From a virus: 25,656 bases of DNA. Of the stretch, positions 15,763 through 22,969 are shown piece by piece. Numbering within the stretch: the first letter of the stretch is position 1; each line of letters begins with the position of its first letter. The notes under the pieces were generated by a model. The model made no database searches. It saw nothing but the letters and a program-made list of their open reading frames with translations, and had not been told where the DNA came from. A program made the translations under genes and the position numbers. The stretch covers positions 1 to 25,656 of IMG/VR virus record IMGVR_UViG_3300031669_000215, one strand, 5' to 3'.

Positions 15763-16359
15763 CTATTCGTAGAGAGCGGTGATGAGCTTGTCTTTCAACC
15801 CGTTCACTTCACTCTGTATTGTCACATCAGTTATCGTTCCGGCCAACGCATCCTGTCTCCCACAAAGATGCCCCATGACCAGTTTGATAAATGGATCGCT
15901 GTCCCGACGTATATCAGATACCATTCTCATAATCGCTGCATAATTTGTATCTGCTCCGTCAGTCCAAAACCACGCCGTAGCCGCCACCAGAAGCGCTCCC
16001 AATACCCGCTCCCGTAGTTTCTGTGAAGAATAGAGCCGTGCCACTTCGGCTATTGTCGGAACTGCAGGATTGCTGGCAATAGTATCCTTATCCACAGTGA
16101 TCACTGGCTCCACCTGATCATATACGGCACGCTCCGTTGGCTCTCCCTCATCCCATACATAGATTGGTATTTTTGTCTCACGTCCGATCGGCTTCCCTTG
16201 ATCTCCTCCTATACCTTCCTCAAGATAGTGAAAGTGATATAGAGAAGGATTGAGGACACCGGGACGGCTGATGGGCTCTGGATTGACCTTCGGAGCCTCA
16301 AATACCAAAGGAGTAAATAATACGCTCAATTCAGCAATTACTTCTGTCAATGTTGCCAC
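15763..16359 (-). CDS. Hypothetical neck-region protein
   Basis: This 198-residue protein starts at GTG (16359) with GGAGG six bases upstream. I do not recognise a family. The N-terminal 90 residues are Pro- and charge-rich (E-A-P-K-V-N-P-E-P, Y-H-F-H-Y-L-E-E-G). The C-terminal half is helical, with a hydrophobic, Trp-containing helix (V-L-G-A-L-L-V-A-A-T-A-W-F-W) too mixed to call a membrane segment. It is the first gene after the strong terminator at 16381-16411 and lies 13 bases before the giant neck gene, so it is expected to be a low-copy connector or neck protein. That role is inferred from position only. Confidence 0.8.
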   Translation of the reverse strand: MATLTEVIAELSVLFTPLVFEAPKVNPEPISRPGVLNPSLYHFHYLEEGIGGDQGKPIGRETKIPIYVWDEGEPTERAVYDQVEPVITVDKDTIASNPAVPTIAEVARLYSSQKLRERVLGALLVAATAWFWTDGADTNYAAIMRMVSDIRRDSDPFIKLVMGHLCGRQDALAGTITDVTIQSEVNGLKDKLITALYE

Positions 16360-16380
16360 GTGTTGCCTCCATATTATGTG

Positions 16381-16411
16381 AAAAAATAGGGGAGCCGGAG
16401 CGCTCCCCTAT
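16381..16411 (-). terminator. Strong rho-independent terminator after the head gene cluster
   Basis: A perfect 10-bp stem (16386-16395 with 16402-16411, arm sequence ATAGGGGAGC on the + strand) with a 6-nt loop is followed on the minus strand by a run of six T. A smaller hairpin (16427-16441, 6-bp stem AGAGCG) overlaps the stop codon just before it. The stem and T-run closely resemble the terminator at 10268-10302. Confidence 0.88.
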
Positions 16412-16439
16412 CCGGATTTGACTATCAGAGCGCTCCGCT

Positions 16440-16673
16440 CTATTCGCCAGTTTTGACTCCCTGTTCCTTCGCCTTATGGGCAGGATTTTTATCACGCTCA
16501 GTTTTCTCTTTTTTCAGGGCCGTCGCTATTGCCGCGTGGACTGATTTCTGCTGAGATCGATAGGCAACCCGCACCTCATCCATCTCTCCCGACAACTTCG
16601 CAGAAATATCGCCCAACTGATCTGAATTCATCTCATCCAAATTCATCTCAGCTACGTTAGTGAATATATCCAT
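16440..16673 (-). CDS. Small charged hypothetical protein
   Basis: This 77-residue protein has AGGAGA seven bases before the ATG. It is strongly charged. The first 30 residues are acidic (N-L-D-E-M-N-S-D-Q-L-G-D), the middle is helix-prone with coiled-coil character (K-L-S-G-E-M-D-E-V-R-V-A-Y), and the last 30 are Lys/Glu-rich. I see no family. It lies between the 135-residue structural protein and the head-cluster terminator, so it probably belongs to the head transcript. Confidence 0.75.
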   Translation of the reverse strand: MDIFTNVAEMNLDEMNSDQLGDISAKLSGEMDEVRVAYRSQQKSVHAAIATALKKEKTERDKNPAHKAKEQGVKTGE

Positions 16674-16743
16674 TTCAATATCTCCTGTTTGATTTGATTA
16701 TTCAGTTTAGTTCCTTATCACATCGCGTCATCGCGTGAATGGA

Positions 16744-17151
16744 CTACAGTTTGAATATTTTATTCGCTCCCGTATCCCATGTCACGTTGATATCTCCGCC
16801 GTTGGGGGTCACGGGGAGCCCTGTTGCGCCGTCGATATATGCGATCAGCGGAGACGTGGACTGAGTGCCCGTATCCTTCCACAGCACCAGCGCTTCTGAA
16901 ACATCTCCGGTGACTGATGAGAATACTGTCGGGCTTGTCGCATTCGCCACTCCCAGTGTCGCTGAGTTGCCCGTCAGAGTAGCTGTCGCAACTTTTCCCG
17001 CTGTCGTAACATCATCAGCAAATTCATCCACATCAATACTCACCGTATAATCAGCCGTGTCGATCAGATACAATTTGATGGTATCGTTGACCCAGTCGAT
17101 ATCTCCAGTGAGAAACTTGTTTCGGCCCAAGCCGTAAAGAGCATCAGCCAT
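16744..17151 (-). CDS. Conserved phage structural protein of unknown function, head region
   Basis: This 135-residue protein begins M-A-D-A-L-Y-G-L-G-R-N-K-F-L-T-G-D-I-D-W-V-N-D-T-I-K, a start I recognise from a family of small phage proteins encoded near major capsid genes, without known function. The rest is beta-rich, with repeated Thr/Val/Gly strands and D-G-A-T-G-L-P-V-T-P-N-G-G-D-I-N-V-T-W near the C-terminus, suggesting a virion component such as a decoration or tail-surface protein. GGAGG lies 8 bases before the ATG. It shares the high-copy head segment upstream of the 16.4 kb terminator. Confidence 0.82.
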   Translation of the reverse strand: MADALYGLGRNKFLTGDIDWVNDTIKLYLIDTADYTVSIDVDEFADDVTTAGKVATATLTGNSATLGVANATSPTVFSSVTGDVSEALVLWKDTGTQSTSPLIAYIDGATGLPVTPNGGDINVTWDTGANKIFKL

Positions 17152-17181
17152 TTGAACTCCTCCGTTTTATTGTTTTCAGTT

Positions 17182-17613
17182 TCATTCCTCGATCTCAAAC
17201 GCGGAGGCATCAGCAATTATCTTCTCCGCCATGGCTTCCCCGATACCCTTGACATTGAGCGCCATCAGGCTCTCTTTGTCCAAGGCTTTCAGATCCGCAA
17301 CCCCCGCCACTCCCATCTCCAAAAGCGCTTCCGCTATCGGACGGTTGATGCCTTTGACCTGCTTCAGTTCAGCCACAGCTTCAGCCCTCTCATCCTCAGT
17401 CATCCCTTCATCCTCCGGGGCTTCCGGGGCTTCCGGGGCTTCCGGGGCTTCCGGGGCTTTCGGGGTCACTGGGGAAGGAGAGCCCGCCGCTTCAAGCCTC
17501 ACAGCTTTTAGTAACAGGAGCCGCCGTGCTTCCACATCTTCGATTTCTATGAGAGAGCCGGGGGGAATATACTGCCCCCCCAACTTCACCATTCCCACGG
17601 TCAAAACCTTCAT
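17182..17613 (-). CDS. Helix-hairpin-helix protein in the gpFI position
   Basis: ATG 17613, with AGGAGG six bases upstream, gives 143 residues. An in-frame ORF extends to 17787 but overlaps the capsid gene and lacks an SD. Residues 1-45 form a small beta-rich segment (V-K-L-G-G-Q-Y-I-P-P-G-S-L-I-E-I). Then comes a Pro/Glu/Ala linker with E-A-P units (about 50-67), and from about residue 70 two helix-hairpin-helix-like motifs: V-K-G-I-N-R-P-I-A-E-A-L-L-E-M-G and L-N-V-K-G-I-G-E-A-M-A-E-K-I-I. HhH motifs bind DNA non-specifically. Just after the capsid gene, lambda encodes gpFI, which helps DNA packaging, so a packaging role is plausible but inferred. Confidence 0.82.
   Translation of the reverse strand: MKVLTVGMVKLGGQYIPPGSLIEIEDVEARRLLLLKAVRLEAAGSPSPVTPKAPEAPEAPEAPEAPEDEGMTEDERAEAVAELKQVKGINRPIAEALLEMGVAGVADLKALDKESLMALNVKGIGEAMAEKIIADASAFEIEE
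17412..17465 (-). repeat. 9-bp tandem repeat encoding Glu-Ala-Pro units
   Basis: Four perfect copies of CTTCCGGGG (+ strand) occupy 17421-17456, with one-mismatch copies at 17412-17420 and 17457-17465. The unit is a multiple of three, so changes in copy number keep the frame and only lengthen the linker. Confidence 0.95.
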
Positions 17614-17647
17614 GCCATACCTCCTGTGTATAGAAATACTCTTTTGC

Positions 17648-18757
17648 TTACGCAAGCACCTGCACGCAAACAAATCCATCAACCTGGTGCATTGCCACCA
17701 GCGGAGCGCTCTGGAGCATGATGAACCGCGCCGACGGGTCATCCTCAGTCCAGGACTTCGGGAACCGGGCAACCGCCCCGGTGGCATCCAAGTCCTGTAT
17801 TGCTCCGTAGTGCCGGGCAGTGCGGGCTTGAGTCGATCCCATGATCACCTTTTTCGCGGGCATTAGCGGCCCTTCAGTGTCAGTAGAATCATCCACAAAC
17901 CACTCATCATAGACGTAAAGATCAACCCCAACGTCCTTGATACGGCCGTAGTATATTGCGCCTGTGGCCAGGATAGCCGGATCAATCAGGCCCAAATCAA
18001 TTCTCCGTGTATCAAGTTTATTTTGAACATCAGCGTGATCCAAGAAAGCATCAGCGGCATCCGCTCCCATGACAACAGTATCGGGATTGATTCCGCTGTC
18101 CTTCGCAATTATCCGCCGCCAAGCCCTCAAGTCCTCCAGAGGAGTACTGGCTGCGTTGCTCCAAACGTCCGTGCCGCCCAGAGTGATAATATGATCTGCT
18201 GACATCCCGAAATTAATAATTTCATCAATTCCTTCGCCCAGCACATGAACCTGTCCGGACTGGAGCAATTGAGCCGCCATCCACTCCTCCCGGCGAGTAA
18301 TCATTTCATCCAGCGTCCGAAGATCCTTGCCAATCTGGCGAGCCGCTCTCTGAGCCGGGCCGTCATTAGCACTGTAGATAGTAGTGCCCATCTCTCTCTT
18401 CAGGATATCGGCAGCAGTAGTCACCATTTTGGGCTTGATATACGGGGGCTTATAACTCCGCGTAGTATAGCCCAACCGCTCCACTACCTTCCCCTGCTGA
18501 ACTGGGGAGACAAAAGGGGCCAAGCGCCGCTTTCCCTTGTGAATATCAATATCCACGTAGGCAGTCTGGGAAGTCTCCGAAGCACGGAAAAACGTGGTCA
18601 GAAAAAATGTGCGCACCGGCTTCATCTGTTCCAAAGCCGTGAGCATTATCCGTGTATCGAAAAGATCAATTGCTCCCCCTTGCCCCATGTTCCTGCCGAC
18701 GGTCCAAAGGGCTGCGAAAATAACTGAGAATAATCTCAGTGGATTTAAAAACTTCAT
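17648..18757 (-). CDS. Major capsid protein (lambda gpE family)
   Basis: This HK97-fold capsid protein of the gpE family forms the shell. I place the start at ATG 18757, seven bases after AGGAGT, rather than GTG 18766, giving 369 residues (lambda gpE 341). Family marks are Y-I-K-P-K near residue 94, N-K-L-D-T-R-R near 232, the G-S-T-Q-A-R-T-A-R-H-Y-G-A-I-Q-D segment near 303-318, then A-R-F-P-K-S-W and the C-terminal M-L-Q-S-A-P-L-V...F-V-C-V-Q-V-L-A. The first ~20 residues (N-P-L-R-L-F-S-V-I-F-A-A-L-W) are unusually hydrophobic. Confidence 0.95.
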   Translation of the reverse strand: MKFLNPLRLFSVIFAALWTVGRNMGQGGAIDLFDTRIMLTALEQMKPVRTFFLTTFFRASETSQTAYVDIDIHKGKRRLAPFVSPVQQGKVVERLGYTTRSYKPPYIKPKMVTTAADILKREMGTTIYSANDGPAQRAARQIGKDLRTLDEMITRREEWMAAQLLQSGQVHVLGEGIDEIINFGMSADHIITLGGTDVWSNAASTPLEDLRAWRRIIAKDSGINPDTVVMGADAADAFLDHADVQNKLDTRRIDLGLIDPAILATGAIYYGRIKDVGVDLYVYDEWFVDDSTDTEGPLMPAKKVIMGSTQARTARHYGAIQDLDATGAVARFPKSWTEDDPSARFIMLQSAPLVAMHQVDGFVCVQVLA

Positions 18758-18807
18758 ATCCTTCACTCCTGTTGATAGTGTTATAAAAACGCTTGTTTGA
18801 AATTCAA

Positions 18808-18832
18808 TTCAAACCGTTCAAACCGTTCAAAC
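18808..18832 (-). repeat. 9-bp tandem repeat and weak hairpin between decoration and capsid genes
   Basis: TTCAAACCG (+ strand) occurs 2.8 times, running up to the decoration gene stop codon. The last copy joins an imperfectly placed AT-rich hairpin (stem 18795-18801 with 18808-18814), with five T downstream on the minus strand. It may modulate RNA processing or stability but is too weak to call a terminator. Confidence 0.6.
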
Positions 18833-19776
18833 TACACTGAAACCGACGGCCTCAAGAACATGCTTTGAGCTTCCATCTCCTCCCGAACGTCCTCAATGTC
18901 CGTCCCTGTCGCCAGCGTGATTTCTCTCTGGTTGAATTGTCCTGTCCGATATCCTGTGCTCCGGACAGCCGCCGCAGAGGCATCCACGTCCTCAGCCAGC
19001 ACGGCATAGGGCTTGCTGGATCCGTCTGTTGCTGTCTTATCGCACAAAACAACCTGACGCGGATCTATTGTGACAGTGACTGTGAAATAATCGCCCACTA
19101 TGAAATCAGTGGAGCCGTCGGTGATAATTCCCGCCAGCTGATCATTGTCGAAGGAGGCAGTGCCGCCCGCTCCGCCTGAAATCGTGATCCCGGTCTGGAT
19201 ATCGTTTCCGTCAGGATCAGCGATTTTGAATACTCCGCCGTGAGTCGCTGCCGCCGTACATTCGATCACATACGCGCCCAGCTTCGTTCCCCGCCGTCCT
19301 TCAATCGCTGTCAATGTGCCGTTGCCTGTCCCGGTGACTGCCACAGTCGCAGGAACACCATCTGAAACGGCAATGGTGGCCGTGTCGCCCAAAATAAAAT
19401 CAGTGGAACCGTCAGTGATAGTGAAAGTAATTTCACGGTTGGAGAATACTCCTGTGCCGCCAGCTCCGGCCGTAATCTTCACCGTGCCAATGATATCGCC
19501 GTCGGGGTTGACTACCTGAAAAGTACCGCCGTGCGTTTCCACGGCAATGCAGGTTGCCACATAACTCCCGCGCTTTGTATCCGGGCCGCCTGTGACCACT
19601 GTGCATGTTCCGTTGCCCGTTCCGGCAATAGTTCCTGTCGTGGGGACGGATGCCTTGACGCGCCCCAAGACGGCTCCCCGCGCCAGAATACCACTGGCAA
19701 CCAGCACGTCCTCAGTTACAAGGGAAAAATCCCCTGCGATCAAGTTATCATGTTCAAAAGTACCGATCTGAGTCAT
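18832..19776 (-). CDS. Head decoration protein (lambda gpD family) with two inserted repeat domains
   Basis: This 314-residue protein is about three times lambda gpD (110). Residues 1-45 (F-E-H-D-N-L-I-A-G-D-F-S-L-V-T-E-D, G-I-L-A-R-G-A-V-L-G-R-V) and 240-314 (V-V-L-C-D-K-T-A-T-D-G-S-S-K-P-Y-A-V-L-A-E-D-V-D-A) form the usual gpD core. Between lie two homologous modules, residues 52-136 and 149-235. Each starts G-T-G-N-G-T, continues G-x-Y-V-x-x-C and T-H-G-G-x-F, and ends I-T-D-G-S-T-D-F-I-x-G-D. gpD trimers plug and stabilise the expanded capsid, so the modules should be exposed on the surface. GGGAGAG lies before the ATG. It precedes the capsid gene as in lambda. Confidence 0.9.
   Translation of the reverse strand: MTQIGTFEHDNLIAGDFSLVTEDVLVASGILARGAVLGRVKASVPTTGTIAGTGNGTCTVVTGGPDTKRGSYVATCIAVETHGGTFQVVNPDGDIIGTVKITAGAGGTGVFSNREITFTITDGSTDFILGDTATIAVSDGVPATVAVTGTGNGTLTAIEGRRGTKLGAYVIECTAAATHGGVFKIADPDGNDIQTGITISGGAGGTASFDNDQLAGIITDGSTDFIVGDYFTVTVTIDPRQVVLCDKTATDGSSKPYAVLAEDVDASAAAVRSTGYRTGQFNQREITLATGTDIEDVREEMEAQSMFLRPSVSV
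19069..19623 (-). repeat. Two roughly 90-residue tandem modules inside the decoration protein
   Basis: Module 1 spans residues 52-136 and module 2 residues 149-235, offset by 97 residues. They share G-T-G-N-G-T, R-G-x-K/T-x-G-x-Y-V, A-x-x-T-H-G-G-x-F, G-A-G-G-T and I-T-D-G-S-T-D-F-I. Both are Gly/Thr-rich and beta-prone. Confidence 0.88.
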
Positions 19777-19855
19777 AGTTCTCTCCCTGTTTAGGGTGAA
19801 AGTGATTAATCAAAAAAACCTGTTCCCTGTCCCGTCCGTGTTCCGTCCGTTGACC
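19777..19855 (-). other. G-rich intergenic stretch with T7 run
   Basis: In the 79-base gap after the protease/scaffold gene, the minus strand carries two copies of ACGGACGG followed by GGG and GG runs and then seven T. No good hairpin is visible, so it is not a standard intrinsic terminator. The last bases hold the SD (GGGAGAG) for the decoration gene. Confidence 0.5.
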
Positions 19856-20275
19856 TTATTCCCCGCTGGCTCCCGCCACCATAGCTCCCATCAAAGCCGC
19901 GTCCTGAGCTTCCTCCCCGTTCCCGCCGTCCTGAGTAAGTCCCTGGATTTTTTCAGCCAATTTGTTCGCATCTTTCTGAACAGAAACCCCGGCCCCCTCC
20001 GCCTTCGCAGCCTGAGCATCCAGGATCAACTTTGCCACGCTTTCCGCTGTCGCTTCCGGCTTCAACAGATTTTCCGTAACAATATGCTCATATCCAGCCG
20101 GGACTTTCAGCGCCTGTATAGACGTTATGCGCGCCCGTTCTGCTTCGGCTCCGGCTTTCGCCCCTTCGCCGTGAATTGCACTGTGAACCTCCGGGCTCCC
20201 GTCTTTCACGCCTTCAACTGTGACAGTCAAAGGGCTGTCTGCTGTGCTTTCGTTTCCTGCTGTTCCCTTGCCCAT
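19856..20275 (-). CDS. Internal-start scaffolding protein (Nu3-like)
   Basis: Inside the protease gene and in the same frame, AGGAGG lies 6 bases before ATG 20275 (Met309). Starting there gives a separate 139-residue product beginning M-G-K-G-T-A-G-N-E-S-T. It is rich in Ala, Glu, Lys and Gly, with helical coil-prone segments (E-A-E-R-A-R-I-T-S-I-Q-A-L-K and L-D-A-Q-A-A-K-A-E-G), as expected of scaffolds. Lambda makes Nu3 the same way from inside gene C. Scaffold guides prohead assembly and is then removed by the protease. The SD is seen directly; the scaffold role follows from the lambda parallel. Confidence 0.82.
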   Translation of the reverse strand: MGKGTAGNESTADSPLTVTVEGVKDGSPEVHSAIHGEGAKAGAEAERARITSIQALKVPAGYEHIVTENLLKPEATAESVAKLILDAQAAKAEGAGVSVQKDANKLAEKIQGLTQDGGNGEEAQDAALMGAMVAGASGE

Positions 20276-21199
20276 ATCTATACCTCCTGAAAAAAGTGAT
20301 TGTGATGGTTCAAAATGCTGCTCTATTAATAAACTGATGACACCTTCCAGCGATCCAGTCTCATCAGCCATTTTCCTTGTCACCGCTTCGGCCCCCACGA
20401 TGAGTCCCCCGCGTCCGAAATCCGTCAATACTGTCTCCTCCTCCAGCCCACGATACCTTGCCACGGATCCGACAAAAACTTTTGCCAGATCATTGACCAC
20501 TCGCTGTATTTCCTCCCGGCCCTCATCAGTCAACGGGCTGGCCCGCTTCTTGGGGCTGATGCTTGATATGATTTCAATAGCCCGGACTCCCCGCGCCTCA
20601 TCGCGTTTCGTTGTATCCGTATACCCGGCCACCACGCCAATAGATCCCAGCTCAGAAGATTCATCCACGTATATCTTCGACGTTCCAGCTGCGATCCAAT
20701 ACGCTGCCGAAGCACCCAACCCAGATATATAGGATACTACGGACTTTTTCCCCTGTGCCGCAAACAGCATAGCGGCAAATTCACCGATACCTGTGATATT
20801 TCCTCCGGGGCTGTCGATATTCAAAACAATAGAATGAATTGAAGGATCCCGTAAAGCCGCATTGAAATCCAATGTCAGCTCTGAGATAGAAACCCCCCCG
20901 GAGAACTGAGTGAACAGATTTGCACGTGGAAAGATAGGGCCGATCACTGGGAGAATAGCCACGCCGTCCCTTCGGGTCACGTTCTTTGTCCCTGGCAACG
21001 GATCATCTCGCTGCGCCAGTATCGCATCCGGGGATAGCTCCCCCTCCTCCAGATATTTCAAATACTCTCCGTGTCCGTGCATCGCCTTCGCCAGCTCAAA
21101 CGGGTCAAAATCTCTCTCCACCACGCGGAGTATCTGATCCAGGGCTTCCCCTGTCATGGCCCATCTCATTGATAAAATTGTTTCAATTATACGGCTCAT
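19856..21199 (-). CDS. Capsid maturation protease, S49 family (lambda gpC type), with C-terminal scaffold domain
   Basis: This 447-residue protein has an S49/ClpP-like peptidase domain at about residues 78-295: V-L-N-I-D-S-P-G-G near 125-133, the nucleophile in L-G-A-S-A-A-Y (Ser164), and a candidate catalytic lysine in S-P-K-K-R-A-S-P (Lys217 or 218). Residues 309-447 are the scaffold region, which is also made separately from an internal start. The gpC family processes scaffold and portal during prohead maturation. The SD GGAGGAGGAG lies just before ATG 21199. The gene stands between portal and decoration genes as in lambda. Total length is close to lambda gpC (439). Confidence 0.94.
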   Translation of the reverse strand: MSRIIETILSMRWAMTGEALDQILRVVERDFDPFELAKAMHGHGEYLKYLEEGELSPDAILAQRDDPLPGTKNVTRRDGVAILPVIGPIFPRANLFTQFSGGVSISELTLDFNAALRDPSIHSIVLNIDSPGGNITGIGEFAAMLFAAQGKKSVVSYISGLGASAAYWIAAGTSKIYVDESSELGSIGVVAGYTDTTKRDEARGVRAIEIISSISPKKRASPLTDEGREEIQRVVNDLAKVFVGSVARYRGLEEETVLTDFGRGGLIVGAEAVTRKMADETGSLEGVISLLIEQHFEPSQSLFSGGIDMGKGTAGNESTADSPLTVTVEGVKDGSPEVHSAIHGEGAKAGAEAERARITSIQALKVPAGYEHIVTENLLKPEATAESVAKLILDAQAAKAEGAGVSVQKDANKLAEKIQGLTQDGGNGEEAQDAALMGAMVAGASGE

Positions 21200-21241
21200 T
21201 TCTCCTCCTCCTATGATTAATCTGCTCCGTGCCTTCGATGC

Positions 21242-22924
21242 TCAGCCGCCCCGATCATCTGACGCGGGATTGGTCTCAACTCCGGCTTCCTGTTCTCCGG
21301 GCTCCGGCTCCGGGGCCGATAAATCTAATTCATCCAACTTCCGTTCCTGTCTGCTCAACCGCTCCATAGCCGCTTCCCAGTCTCCGCCGTTGATAGCTGT
21401 ATACTCATCTTCATATGTACTTAATCGGGAAGCGATCCGTATTTTGGCCGCATTCGTTTCCTTCACGGGGTCAATTTGTCCCTGTCCCGGCCCAACCCAT
21501 ACCGCCCGCGTCCACGCGGCCCGGATCGCCGGATCATCGAAGAAACCGGGAGCCGATATGCGATTGAGCATTACCGCTTCGGTCAAAAATTCCTCATAGA
21601 CAGGTTGGCACAATTTATTAGCCAACCACGTTCTCCGCCGCTTAAAAAATTTCCATGCTTCCAACATCGATGCCCGGCTTGCGGAGTAGCTGGATTGATA
21701 GGACGCCATCAGGACTTCATAGGGAACTTCAATTGACGCTCCTATCTCTTTCACGATAGCATTGAAAAACGGTTCAAACGAATCATTGGGACGCTTCGGA
21801 TCCGCAATATCAACGCTCTGCCCCTCCCCCAACTCCACCACTGATCCGCTCCCCATCTCCTGTAAATTATCGTCTTTCTTGGAAGCACTACGGCCCGCGC
21901 TATCGTTGCCGCTGCTTTGATCCAATACGCTCTCCCCTTCTGTAAACGCATCCATGAGTCCGCCGGGCTGAACGTCCGATTTTATGAAGGCCGTGAAAAA
22001 AGATGTAATCACCGCCGCCATCAACTCCGCTTCTGATAGCCGGGTCAACTGTTTCAATTGTCCGATCACGTTGGCCAGCAGGGGCATTCCCCTCCGCTGT
22101 CCTATCCGCTCCCGCTCCATCAGATGGAGTATATTTTTTCGGCCGCTCTCCCCCCCGTAAGCTGGCACCCGCGTCCATGTTCCAGCATTCGTGAAGGTCA
22201 GACCAAACGGGGCTTTATGTACCCAATACGCTATGGGAGCGCCGTATTGATCTTGCTCGATACCGCCCACGATACCCTCCCGCCCGGCATTGAGCGATCC
22301 GCCCAATGATAATCCAGTATCGGGGAGATTATTTGGATTGGAGATATAATCACCCTCAATCAATTGCACGCGGAGAGAGTATGGCCAATTCCCCTGAACC
22401 CCCAAATACGGGAGAGCCACAAAAGCATCCCCGTTCATTAGCACAGAGAGCATAGCCAATCCCTGTAGCCATTCAAAATTATCTGTCCTCGTGATATCGC
22501 AATTACTCGATCCAGCCCACATCCGCCATTCTCGCTCAATCACGCGCTCCACCGCTTCGGCTTGCTCATCGGAGAGTCCCAGCGTCTCCCTGTCCAACTG
22601 TGCCTGTAAAGTGAGCCCTGAGCCCACTACATTGGTGCGGATGCGCCGGAGCGCCGCACTGGCAACAGCCGTATTCATAAATAGATCGCGGGAGGAAGCA
22701 CGGGAATCGGGAAGCGCTTGCAGCGCATCCTCATCCGCCGAACGTGCAAAAGGATTCCAACCGCGCACAGATCGCCGTGGCGATCCTCCAGTAACATACC
22801 CCGTTGTTTGATCAATATAGGAAAGGGCCGCCCGCGCTCTCAAACGCTTGACGGCCCTCACGGGATCAATCCAACCAACCAAACGGTCAACGGGATTTGG
22901 ACGAAATAGGGATTTGGTATTCAT
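21242..22924 (-). CDS. Portal protein (lambda gpB family)
   Basis: This portal forms the dodecameric vertex for DNA passage. I choose ATG 22924 (M-N-T-K-S-L-F-R-P-N-P), giving 560 residues. The upstream extension to 22960 would start at TTG and add a Phe/Ile-rich peptide from a T-rich spacer. Family marks include N-P-F-A-R-S-A-D-E-D-A-L, L-F-M-N-T-A-V-A-S-A-A-L-R-R-I-R-T-N-V-V-G-S-G-L near residue 85-105, W-A-G-S-S-N-C-D, and Y-E-V-L-M-A-S-Y-Q-S-S-Y-S-A-S-R-A-S-M-L-E-A-W near residue 410-430. The C-terminus is acidic and Pro-rich, a common portal tail. The SD is weak (AGGG close to the ATG). Confidence 0.94.
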   Translation of the reverse strand: MNTKSLFRPNPVDRLVGWIDPVRAVKRLRARAALSYIDQTTGYVTGGSPRRSVRGWNPFARSADEDALQALPDSRASSRDLFMNTAVASAALRRIRTNVVGSGLTLQAQLDRETLGLSDEQAEAVERVIEREWRMWAGSSNCDITRTDNFEWLQGLAMLSVLMNGDAFVALPYLGVQGNWPYSLRVQLIEGDYISNPNNLPDTGLSLGGSLNAGREGIVGGIEQDQYGAPIAYWVHKAPFGLTFTNAGTWTRVPAYGGESGRKNILHLMERERIGQRRGMPLLANVIGQLKQLTRLSEAELMAAVITSFFTAFIKSDVQPGGLMDAFTEGESVLDQSSGNDSAGRSASKKDDNLQEMGSGSVVELGEGQSVDIADPKRPNDSFEPFFNAIVKEIGASIEVPYEVLMASYQSSYSASRASMLEAWKFFKRRRTWLANKLCQPVYEEFLTEAVMLNRISAPGFFDDPAIRAAWTRAVWVGPGQGQIDPVKETNAAKIRIASRLSTYEDEYTAINGGDWEAAMERLSRQERKLDELDLSAPEPEPGEQEAGVETNPASDDRGG

Positions 22925-22969
22925 TATCCCTATTATAGAAAAAATAAAAACAAAAAACAAGGTTCAAAC

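Noticed and set aside
17614-17787. Upstream extension of the HhH gene
   Set aside because: It overlaps the end of the capsid gene, has no SD and encodes an Arg-rich shadow peptide. ATG 17613 has a strong SD.
18795-18814. Terminator between decoration and capsid genes
   Set aside because: The stem is only 7 bp, AT-rich, and the T-run is displaced by several bases, so it is recorded only as a weak hairpin near a tandem repeat.
22925-22960. N-terminal extension of the portal
   Set aside because: It would require a TTG start in a T-rich spacer with no SD and adds a Phe/Ile-rich peptide not expected for portals.
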